DNA from: Actinomycetes bacterium
GTDB taxonomy: Bacteria > Actinomycetota > CALGFH01
Reading direction: 5' to 3'
Assembly: GCA_030152105.1 (NCBI GenBank)
Contig: JASLIH010000342.1
Span: forward strand, 1 to 5,683
DNA length: 5,683 nt
Positions 1-5,614 of this stretch are shown here, piece after piece. How positions within the stretch are numbered: the first letter of the stretch is position 1; every line of letters starts with the position of its first letter. Below the pieces are notes generated by a model. It made no database searches. It saw only the letters and a program-made list of their open reading frames with translations, and had not been told where the DNA came from. Position numbers and translations under genes: made by a program.

Positions 1-4
1 CCGC

Positions 5-1954
5 TCAGGCGATCCCGCCGAGCAGGGCTCCGATCCCGAGGATGACCAGGTAGGCGACCAGGCCGCCGCCGACCACGGCCGCCCGCAGCCAGGCCGGCAG
101 CTGGGACCGGCCGAGCACGTGGTAGGCGATCACGCCCAGGAACGGGACCAGCAGCACGACCGCGATCCAGGCGATGGCGGCGCCCCGGCGCAGGTCGTCG
201 CGGCGGGCCAGGTCCCACAGGGCCAGCGAGGTCCAGGCGGCGTACAGCACGAACGGCAGCAGGTAGCCGTAGAGGGCGAAGACGAGCTGCCAGGGGGATG
301 CGGCCAGGATGGGGACGCCGAACACGGTTGGCTCCTTGCGGACGGTCGGTTGCTGGTCGGAGGGTCCGGGCAGCGGGACCGTGGCCAGGTCGACCCGGTG
401 CCGCTGGAACACGTCGACGGCCGGCTGCACCGGCGCCCCGGCCCCACCAGGGAGCTGCTCCTGGGGCGGGGGCGCGGGCTGGTCCTCGGACCGGTTGGCC
501 GGGAAGGCGCCGGTGTTGGCCTCGGCGACCTGGCCGAGGCTGACGAGGGTGGTGGACAGGTCCATGCGCAGTGGCAGCCGCGGGCCCGAGCAGCGCGAGA
601 ACGCCTGGAGGCCTACCGGGATGGAGGTCCGGGCCTGGTTGCCCTGGAAGCAGTTGCCCCCGCCGGCCGGGGCGGCCAGGGCCAGGTCGGCCCGGCCCGA
701 CCCCTCGACCACGTTGCCGACCACCCGGTTGCCCGAGGCGGTCCAGAAGTGCTCGTCCAGGTTGGGCGTGACCAGGATGCCGTGGTTGACGTGGTCGACC
801 ACCCGGTTGCGCTCGACCCGCGAGTCGTTGCCGCCGCCGAGCACGATGCCGTTGCCGAAGGCGCCCCACTCCAGCCGCACCCCGGGCGCGTTCCGGTTGT
901 GGTTGCCGCGGACGTCGTTGCCGACGATGTCGAGCTCGCGGAAGGGCGGCAGCAGCTCGGAGTCGAGGGTGTTGGGGACGATCCCGGCCCAGTTCTCCCG
1001 CCATACGGATCGGACGATCTGAAGATTTCCGCCGGCGTTGGTGCCCGAGTAGCCGAGGGCGTTGCGCTCGGCCACCACCTGGTCGATCACGGCGTCGCAG
1101 GGATGGCACTGGCCGATGTAGAAGCCGGAGTCGGGCGACCCCGAGGCATAGGAGTGCTCGAACAGGCCGTCGGCCGAGTCGAAGGCGTAGATGCCGTAGT
1201 CCTTGTTGTTGTAGGCGGTCACATAGCTCGCCCGGTAGCCGCGCACGCCCGTCCAGAACAGCCCGTTGATGAGCGCGTTGCGGACGGTCAGGTTCTCCAC
1301 CGCCACCTCGTCGGCGGTCACGCTGATCCCGTTGGGCCGCCGGAACTGGCCGTCGATCACCACCCGGTTCCGGTCGCGGCCGCGGATGGTCACTGACGGC
1401 ACGGTGACCTTGACCTCCTCGCGGTAGACGCCCGGGCCGATCAGGACCAGGTCGCCCGGCCGGGCGGCCGAGACGGCCTCCTGGATGGTCCGGTGGTCCT
1501 CGGGCACCCGGCGGGTGACCCCGCTGGCCCGCTCCACCGGGACCAGGGCCGGCGCGGCCGCCTCCTGGCCCGGGTAGTAGCTGACGTCGCCAACGACCAT
1601 GGTGGCGGCCATGCCCTGGCGGCCGTCCTCGGTGGCGTGGAAGCTGCAGTAGAAGCGGTACACGCCCGGCTGGTCGAGCACGACGGTGGCGGCGTCGTCG
1701 GCGGCGACCCGCGCCGGCGTCCGCCAGGTCCCGTCCACGGCCACGGCGTTGTGCGGCGTCCGCCCCTCGTTGGGGAACCGGACCCTCGTCCCGGCCGGGA
1801 CCCGGGTCACCTCGCGGGCGAAGAAGTTGTCGTACATGGGCACGTTGACCGTGCCCCGTGGCGCCTCCCCACCTGAGCACCCGGCCAGCACCGCCCCGGC
1901 CCCGGCCAGCGCCAGCACCACCACCGTCAGGCGGCCACGCCGAACGCCGGGCAT
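5..1954 (-). CDS. Lipoprotein with cupredoxin, NosD-like parallel beta-helix and C-terminal PLDc_N-like membrane domain
   Basis: Predicted 649-residue surface protein. Residues 1-26 form a lipoprotein signal peptide: basic VRRGR, a hydrophobic core, then lipobox LAGC with Cys26 as the lipidated residue. Residues about 35-123 look like a cupredoxin with a complete set of type-1 copper ligands: His68 (TPHNAV), Cys103 and His106 (YCSFH), Met115 (QGM). Residues about 147-455 are a right-handed parallel beta-helix of the NosD/pectin-lyase type, opening with HRTIQEAVSAARPGD and followed by repeated short strands and N-rich turns. Residues about 480-545 are a Pro/Gln-rich linker. Residues about 550-649 hold three hydrophobic helices (about 557-580, 591-611, 623-646) with W-x-PFLG-x-x-AYHVLGR, resembling the PLDc_N family, but no phospholipase D catalytic HKD motif follows. 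I chose the ATG at 1954 because it starts the signal peptide and has a strong ribosome site; an in-frame ATG at 2065 would bury the lipobox and overlap galT. Domain calls are confident; substrate and function are unknown. NosD proteins help assemble the copper site of nitrous oxide reductase, but no nos genes are visible here. Confidence 0.88.
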   Translation of the reverse strand: MPGVRRGRLTVVVLALAGAGAVLAGCSGGEAPRGTVNVPMYDNFFAREVTRVPAGTRVRFPNEGRTPHNAVAVDGTWRTPARVAADDAATVVLDQPGVYRFYCSFHATEDGRQGMAATMVVGDVSYYPGQEAAAPALVPVERASGVTRRVPEDHRTIQEAVSAARPGDLVLIGPGVYREEVKVTVPSVTIRGRDRNRVVIDGQFRRPNGISVTADEVAVENLTVRNALINGLFWTGVRGYRASYVTAYNNKDYGIYAFDSADGLFEHSYASGSPDSGFYIGQCHPCDAVIDQVVAERNALGYSGTNAGGNLQIVRSVWRENWAGIVPNTLDSELLPPFRELDIVGNDVRGNHNRNAPGVRLEWGAFGNGIVLGGGNDSRVERNRVVDHVNHGILVTPNLDEHFWTASGNRVVGNVVEGSGRADLALAAPAGGGNCFQGNQARTSIPVGLQAFSRCSGPRLPLRMDLSTTLVSLGQVAEANTGAFPANRSEDQPAPPPQEQLPGGAGAPVQPAVDVFQRHRVDLATVPLPGPSDQQPTVRKEPTVFGVPILAASPWQLVFALYGYLLPFVLYAAWTSLALWDLARRDDLRRGAAIAWIAVVLLVPFLGVIAYHVLGRSQLPAWLRAAVVGGGLVAYLVILGIGALLGGIA

Positions 1955-1958
1955 GGCG

Positions 1959-1966
1959 CCTCCTCC
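1959..1966 (-). promoter_or_regulatory. Ribosome binding site of the beta-helix lipoprotein gene
   Basis: Read on the minus strand this is GGAGGAGG, containing a perfect AGGAGG Shine-Dalgarno core, with CGCC between it and the ATG at 1954. It is the strongest ribosome site in the window and decides the start of the lipoprotein in favour of 1954 over the in-frame ATG at 2065. Confidence 0.8.
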
Positions 1967-1980
1967 ACAATCGGGCGGGA

Positions 1981-1999
1981 CGGCGGTATCTTGCCGCCG
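1981..1999. repeat. Short inverted repeat in the divergent intergenic region
   Basis: CGGCGG and CCGCCG are perfect 6-base arms separated by 7 bases. It lies 27 to 45 bases upstream of the lipoprotein ATG, so it could be an operator or a hairpin in that gene's 5' leader. In DNA this GC-rich such short dyads are often chance, so the role is uncertain. Confidence 0.3.
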
Positions 2000-2011
2000 C
2001 GCTGCCCGATT

Positions 2012-2042
2012 CTGCCAGCGACCACCGGCGCCCCGGTATGCT
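2012..2042 (+). promoter_or_regulatory. Candidate galT promoter giving a leaderless transcript
   Basis: The -10 candidate is TATGCT at 2037-2042, matching TATAAT at four of six positions including the key first TA and last T. The best -35 candidate, CTGCCA at 2012-2017, matches TTGACA at four of six but with a long 19-base spacer, so it is weak. Placing the -10 at its usual distance puts transcription start at about 2049, exactly the in-frame GTG that precedes the galT ATG (2052). With no Shine-Dalgarno sequence before the gene, this fits leaderless transcription, which is common in Actinomycetota. Confidence 0.45.
2024..2037. promoter_or_regulatory. Candidate operator dyad overlapping the galT promoter
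   Basis: ACCGG and CCGGT are perfect 5-base arms around a 4-base spacer (CGCC). The dyad fills the space just upstream of the proposed -10 hexamer and shares its first base (2037). A repressor bound here would block polymerase, a sensible position for control of a sugar-utilisation operon. No regulator gene is in the window and the match is to symmetry only, not to a known operator consensus. Confidence 0.3.
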
Positions 2043-2051
2043 GCCGGCGTG

Positions 2052-3137
2052 ATGAAGGTGGTCAAGACCTCGATCCGGCTGGCCGACGGGCGTGAGCTGA
2101 TCTACTTCGACGAGCGCGAGGGGATCGACCGCAGCGACCCCGACACCCGCGACCTGGGCGCGGCCAGCACCTCCAGCCAGATCCGCTGCGACCCGCTCCG
2201 CGAGGAGTGGGTGATCGTCGCCTCCCACCGTCAGGGCCGGACCCACCTGCCCCCGGCCGACCAGTGCCCGCTCTGCCCGTCCAGGGACGGCCGGGCCACC
2301 GAGATCCCGGCCGCCGTCTACGACGTGGTCGTGTTCGAGAACCGCTTCCCGTCGCTGACCTCGGACCCCGGCGAGGTCGCCGACGCCGGGCCCTTCGCCC
2401 GCCAGCCGGGCGTCGGGCGCTGCGAGGTCGTCTGCTTCACCGCCGACCACGACGGGGCCCTGGCCCGGCTGCCCGTCGGCCGCATCCGCACTGTGGTCGA
2501 GGTCTGGGCCGACCGCACCCAGGAGCTGGGGACGCTGGACGGCGTCGAGCAGGTGTTCCCGTTCGAGAACCGGGGCGAGGAGATCGGGGTCACCCTGCAC
2601 CACCCCCACGGCCAGATCTACGCCTACCCGTTCGTGGCCCCTCGGACAGCCCGCCAGCTGGACGTGGCCCGCGCCCACCGGGAGGCCACCGGCGAGTGCC
2701 GCTCCTGCACGATCGTGGCCGCCGAGGCCGAGGGCGACCGGGTGGTCGGGCGGGCGCCGGGCTGGGTGGCCTTCGTGCCGTTCGCCGCCCGGTGGCCGTT
2801 CGAGGTCCACTTCTTCACCACCCGCCACCTGCCCGACCTGCCGGCGCTGGACGAGGCCGAGCGCGACGGCCTGGCCACCCTGGTCAAGGACGTCCTGGGC
2901 CGCTTCGACGGGCTGTTCGACCAGCCCCTGCCCTACATGCTCACCTGCCACCAGGCCCCCGTCCGGCGCGACCGCGACCTGGCCCACCTGCACCTGGAGG
3001 CGTTCTCGGTCCGCCGCTCGGCGACCAAGCTCAAGTTCCTCGCCTCCAGCGAGTCCGGGGCCGGGGTGTTCATCAACGACATCGCCCCCGAGCAGGCGGC
3101 CGAGTTGTTGCGCGGCGCGACACCAGCTCACGGCTGA
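2052..3137 (+). CDS. galT: Galactose-1-phosphate uridylyltransferase (GalT)
   Basis: Cytoplasmic Leloir-pathway enzyme that exchanges UMP between UDP-glucose and galactose-1-phosphate, giving UDP-galactose and glucose-1-phosphate. The product is 361 residues, close to the 348 of E. coli GalT. Visible family marks are Cys72 and Cys75 (CPLC), His133 (ADHDG) and His184, matching the E. coli zinc ligands; the HHPHGQ motif at 183-188 with His186 as the nucleophile that carries the uridylyl group; FENRG at 171-175; and the C-terminal CHQAP (299-303), HLHLE (312-316) and RRSATKLKF (321-329) blocks. Cys216 and Cys219 form a second CxxC absent from E. coli as I recall it. Counting from the HPHGQ motif, the position of the E. 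coli iron ligand Glu182 is Gln202 here. The start is ATG 2052 or the adjacent in-frame GTG 2049; there is no Shine-Dalgarno site. The frame stays open far upstream, but only as antisense of the lipoprotein gene. It is followed by galK after 35 bases, so probably co-transcribed. Confidence 0.96.
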   Translation: MKVVKTSIRLADGRELIYFDEREGIDRSDPDTRDLGAASTSSQIRCDPLREEWVIVASHRQGRTHLPPADQCPLCPSRDGRATEIPAAVYDVVVFENRFPSLTSDPGEVADAGPFARQPGVGRCEVVCFTADHDGALARLPVGRIRTVVEVWADRTQELGTLDGVEQVFPFENRGEEIGVTLHHPHGQIYAYPFVAPRTARQLDVARAHREATGECRSCTIVAAEAEGDRVVGRAPGWVAFVPFAARWPFEVHFFTTRHLPDLPALDEAERDGLATLVKDVLGRFDGLFDQPLPYMLTCHQAPVRRDRDLAHLHLEAFSVRRSATKLKFLASSESGAGVFINDIAPEQAAELLRGATPAHG

Positions 3138-3160
3138 ACCAGGTGGGCCCCGTGGTATCC

Positions 3161-3166
3161 GGTGAG
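3161..3166 (+). promoter_or_regulatory. Ribosome binding site of galK
   Basis: GGTGAG lies 6 bases before the galK GTG at 3173. It is a modest Shine-Dalgarno match at good spacing and supports GTG 3173 over the other in-frame GTG codons at 3143 and 3152. The 7-mer GGTGAGC occurs again at 3172-3178, containing the real start. Confidence 0.5.
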
Positions 3167-3172
3167 CACCAG

Positions 3173-4324
3173 GTGAGCGACCTGGTCGGGCGGGTGGTGG
3201 ACGCGTTCCGGGACCGTGTCGGGCGCGATCCTGTCGGGGTCTGGGCGGCGCCGGGGCGGGTCAATCTGATTGGGGAGCACACCGACTACAACGACGGCTT
3301 CGTGCTCCCGGCGGCGATCGACCGGCTGGTGCTGGTCGCGGCCGGGCGGCGGGACGGGGGGCGGCTGCGGCTGTGGTCGCTGCAGGCGGGACCGCCGGCG
3401 GACCTGGAGCTGGCCGCCGTCGGACCGGGGCGGGTCGAGGGCTGGGCCGCCTACCCGGCCGGGGTGGCCTGGGCGCTCGGGCAGGCCGGGGCCCAGCTCG
3501 GCGGGGCCGACCTGGTGGTCGACGGGGACGTGCCGGCCGGGTCGGGGCTGTCCTCCAGTGCCGCCCTCGAGTGCGCGACCGCCATCGCCCTGGCCGACCT
3601 GCACGGCGCCCGCCTGGACCGTCAGGCCCTGGCCGGGCTGGCCCGCCGGGCCGAGAACGAGGTCGTCGGGGTGCCGTCGGGGGCCATGGACCAGATGGTG
3701 TCCATGCTCGGGCGGGCCGGGCACGCCCTGTTCCTCGACACCCGGTCGCTCGAGACCGAGCAGGTCCCGCTGCCGCTCGAGGAATCGGGGCTGTGCCTGG
3801 TGGTGATCGACACCAGGGCCGGCCACCGGCTGGTCGACGGGGCCTACGCCGACCGGAAGGCGGCCTGCGAGGCGGCCGCGGCCGTCCTCGGCGTGCCCGC
3901 CCTGCGGGACGCCACCCTGGAGCAGGTCGAGGCCGCCGCCGAGGCGCTCGGCGACCCAGGGCTGCGCCGGGCCCGTCATGTGGTCACCGAGAACGCCCGG
4001 GTGCTGGAGGCGGTCGCGCTGCTGCGCGCCGGCCACCTGGACCGGCTGGGCCCGTTGCTGGCCGCCTCCCATGCCTCCCTGCGCGACGACTACGAGGTGT
4101 CCTCGCCCGAGCTCGACACCGCCGTCGAGGCGGCCGTGGACGCCGGCGCGGCCGGGGCCCGCATGACCGGGGCCGGCTTCGGCGGCAGCGCCATCGCCCT
4201 GGTCAGGGCGGACCTGGCCGGGCGGGTCGCCGACCGGGCCCGGGAGGCCTTCGCCGCCGCCGGGTTCGGCCCGCCGGAGGTCACCACCGTCCTCCCGTCG
4301 GACGGGGCCCGCCGCCTCGCCTAG
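3173..4324 (+). CDS. galK: Galactokinase (GalK)
   Basis: GHMP-family sugar kinase that phosphorylates alpha-D-galactose with ATP to galactose-1-phosphate, the first committed Leloir step and the substrate of GalT just upstream. The product is 383 residues, essentially the family length (E. coli 382). The galactokinase signature GRVNLIGEHTDY is at 28-39, with Arg29 corresponding to the active-site arginine. The GHMP ATP-binding loop PAGSGLSSSAAL is at 121-132. GAMDQ at 170-174 contains Asp173, the equivalent of the catalytic aspartate. The C-terminal GHMP motif MTGAGFGGSAIAL is at 331-343. All key residues are present, so it should be active. The GTG start at 3173 gives an N-terminus that aligns with known galactokinases and has a ribosome site. 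The frame is open well upstream, but that part overlaps galT out of frame and is proline/arginine-rich noise. Confidence 0.97.
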   Translation: MSDLVGRVVDAFRDRVGRDPVGVWAAPGRVNLIGEHTDYNDGFVLPAAIDRLVLVAAGRRDGGRLRLWSLQAGPPADLELAAVGPGRVEGWAAYPAGVAWALGQAGAQLGGADLVVDGDVPAGSGLSSSAALECATAIALADLHGARLDRQALAGLARRAENEVVGVPSGAMDQMVSMLGRAGHALFLDTRSLETEQVPLPLEESGLCLVVIDTRAGHRLVDGAYADRKAACEAAAAVLGVPALRDATLEQVEAAAEALGDPGLRRARHVVTENARVLEAVALLRAGHLDRLGPLLAASHASLRDDYEVSSPELDTAVEAAVDAGAAGARMTGAGFGGSAIALVRADLAGRVADRAREAFAAAGFGPPEVTTVLPSDGARRLA

Positions 4325-4330
4325 ACCGCC

Positions 4331-4359
4331 GGGAACCAGCGGGGCGGTGGCGGCGTCGA
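4331..4359 (+). promoter_or_regulatory. Possible ECF-sigma-type promoter upstream of the membrane protein gene
   Basis: GGGAAC at 4331-4336 resembles the -35 box used by several extracytoplasmic-function sigma factors (GGAAC class), and CGTCGA starts at 4354, 17 bases later, where a -10 of the CGTC/CGTT type is expected. This would give a leader of about 40 bases before the GTG at 4403. A second GGGAAC at 4381-4386 has no matching -10. The call rests on two short matches in GC-rich DNA and is weak; read-through from galK is an equally good explanation for expression. Confidence 0.22.
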
Positions 4360-4402
4360 AGACAATGACGTCCAGGCAACGGGAACGGGGCGGTGGTGCA
4401 CG

Positions 4403-5605
4403 GTGGGCAGGCGGGTCGTGGCATGGGTCGTGGCGGCGGTGGTCACGGCCGGGCTGGTGACCGGCGGGGTGCTGGTCGCCCGGGGCGGCGGTGGCCCGTC
4501 GCCGGCCGTCCTCCCCGCGCTCGACCTGGGCGCGGCCGGGCAGGCCGCCGCCGACGCGAGCAGCGCTGGCGGCGCGGCCGAGCCGGCTCCGGCCCCGGGA
4601 GCGACCGAGCCGGCCAAGCGGTCCGGCGACCGCACCGACCGGCCCCGGCTGTGGCCGCCGGTCACCTACAAGCTCGGCGGGCCCCTGCCGTCGCTGCCCG
4701 ACCAGGCGCGGGCCTGGAAGGTCGGCGACAATGTCGACGCCGCCCGGGTGGCCACCCTGGCCGCCGCCCTCGGGCTGCACGGGCAGCCCAAGCAGGAGCC
4801 GAGCGCCTGGACGGTCCGGGACGGCCGCCGCGCCCTGGTGGTGCACCGGCTGGCCGGGGTGCCGTGGTCCTATGGCTCCGGCATCTTCGGCACCTGTGTG
4901 TCCCGGGTGGGAGGCGGCCCGTACCGGCCCGGCGCCGGCATCCAGTGCCTCGACCCTGACGCTCCCGTCTCCAACCAGCCCGGGGCCGGGGCCACGGTCC
5001 GGCCGGTCGCCCCGGCCAGGCCGTTGCGGCGGCCCGCCCTGCCGACCCGGGCCGAGGCCGAGCGGGTCGCGCGTGACCTGGCCACCGGGGCCGGGCTCGA
5101 CCTGAAGGGCGCCTCGGTGCGGGTCACCGACGGCTTCGCCACCCGGACCGTCACCATCGCCCCGGCGGTGGGCGGCGCACCGACCTCCGGGTTCTCCTGG
5201 ACGGTCAGCGTCGGCGCCCGAGGCGTGGTCCAGCACGCCTTCGGCTACCTGGCCACCCCCGAGCCGGCCGACACCTACCCGCTGATCGGCGTGGAGGAAG
5301 GCTTCGAGCGGCTCAAGCGGTCCGCCCCGCTGGGCGGCATCCTCCGGCCGGGGGTGGCGCCGGCTGTCGAGCTCGACGCGTGCCCGGCCGGCGGCAAGGT
5401 CCCCTGCACGGACCGGCTCAGGCCGCGGGTCGCGACCGTGACCGGGGTCCGGCTGGGCCTCCAGCTGGCCCCGGCCGTCGCCGAGGGCGGGGGGAAGCCC
5501 GACATGGCCTACCTGCTCCCGGCCTACCTGTTCGACCTGGAGGGCGGCTGGAGCGACGTGCGCGCCATCATCGCCGTCCCCGACCGGTACCTGACCCGCC
5601 CCTGA
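4403..5605 (+). CDS. Membrane-anchored extracytoplasmic protein of unknown function
   Basis: A 400-residue protein I cannot assign to a named family. Basic residues (GRR) followed by one hydrophobic helix at about 5-27 give an N-terminal signal anchor with no lipobox. Residues about 30-82 are an Ala/Pro/Gly-rich linker. The rest is a soluble, presumably extracytoplasmic region. Residues about 95-160 hold a segment with VATLAAALGLHG and WTVRDGRRALVV, ending in PWSYGSG. A second half at about 214-305 begins with an alpha-helical TRAEAERVARDLATGAGLD and ends in the block HAFGYLATPEPADTYPLIGV (278-297), followed by EEGFERL. This layout resembles membrane-tethered hypothetical proteins of Actinomycetota as I recall them. 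Four cysteines (165, 182, 327, 335) form two close pairs suited to disulfides outside the membrane. The start is GTG 4403, with only a weak GGGGCGG upstream, and gives an intact signal anchor. It lies 78 bases after galK and converges with a probable L,D-transpeptidase gene, so a cell-envelope role is possible but unproven. Confidence 0.85.
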   Translation: MGRRVVAWVVAAVVTAGLVTGGVLVARGGGGPSPAVLPALDLGAAGQAAADASSAGGAAEPAPAPGATEPAKRSGDRTDRPRLWPPVTYKLGGPLPSLPDQARAWKVGDNVDAARVATLAAALGLHGQPKQEPSAWTVRDGRRALVVHRLAGVPWSYGSGIFGTCVSRVGGGPYRPGAGIQCLDPDAPVSNQPGAGATVRPVAPARPLRRPALPTRAEAERVARDLATGAGLDLKGASVRVTDGFATRTVTIAPAVGGAPTSGFSWTVSVGARGVVQHAFGYLATPEPADTYPLIGVEEGFERLKRSAPLGGILRPGVAPAVELDACPAGGKVPCTDRLRPRVATVTGVRLGLQLAPAVAEGGGKPDMAYLLPAYLFDLEGGWSDVRAIIAVPDRYLTRP

Positions 5606-5614
5606 CGCCCTGGG

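Noticed and set aside
119..1396. Plus-strand open frame of 425 codons opposite the lipoprotein gene
   Set aside because: It is antisense to the beta-helix coding region and shows no recognisable motif, only Gly/Val/Ala/Asp-rich low-complexity sequence created by the opposite strand's codons.
5..1954. Assignment of the beta-helix protein as a pectate lyase or as NosD itself
   Set aside because: The fold class is clear, but I see no pectate-lyase calcium/arginine active-site set, and no nosZ, nosF, nosY or nosL is in the window, so a specific enzyme name is not supported.
1686..2051. Upstream in-frame extension of galT
   Set aside because: It would overlap the signal peptide and cupredoxin region of the divergent gene. 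The extra residues have no GalT similarity, and the family N-terminus begins at about 2052.
1955..2065. Longer start of the lipoprotein gene at the ATG 2065
   Set aside because: It would put 37 residues ahead of a classical lipoprotein signal peptide, overlap galT, and ignore the strong ribosome site before 1954.
2207..3172. Upstream in-frame extension of galK across galT
   Set aside because: The translation is Pro/Arg/Gly-rich noise out of frame with galT, while known galactokinases begin within a few residues of the GTG at 3173.
4325..4348. ACCGCC-N12-GGCGGT hairpin directly after the galK stop as a terminator
   Set aside because: The stem is only 6 bases with a 12-base loop and no T-tract follows. 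In such GC-rich DNA this is too weak to call, and the next gene could be read through from galK.
3128..5236. Minus-strand open frame of 702 codons spanning galK and half of the next gene
   Set aside because: It lies antisense to galK, whose motifs are unmistakable, and to a gene with a signal anchor. Its translation is rich in Gly, Pro, Arg and His without any fold signature, which is what an antisense frame in GC-rich DNA gives.
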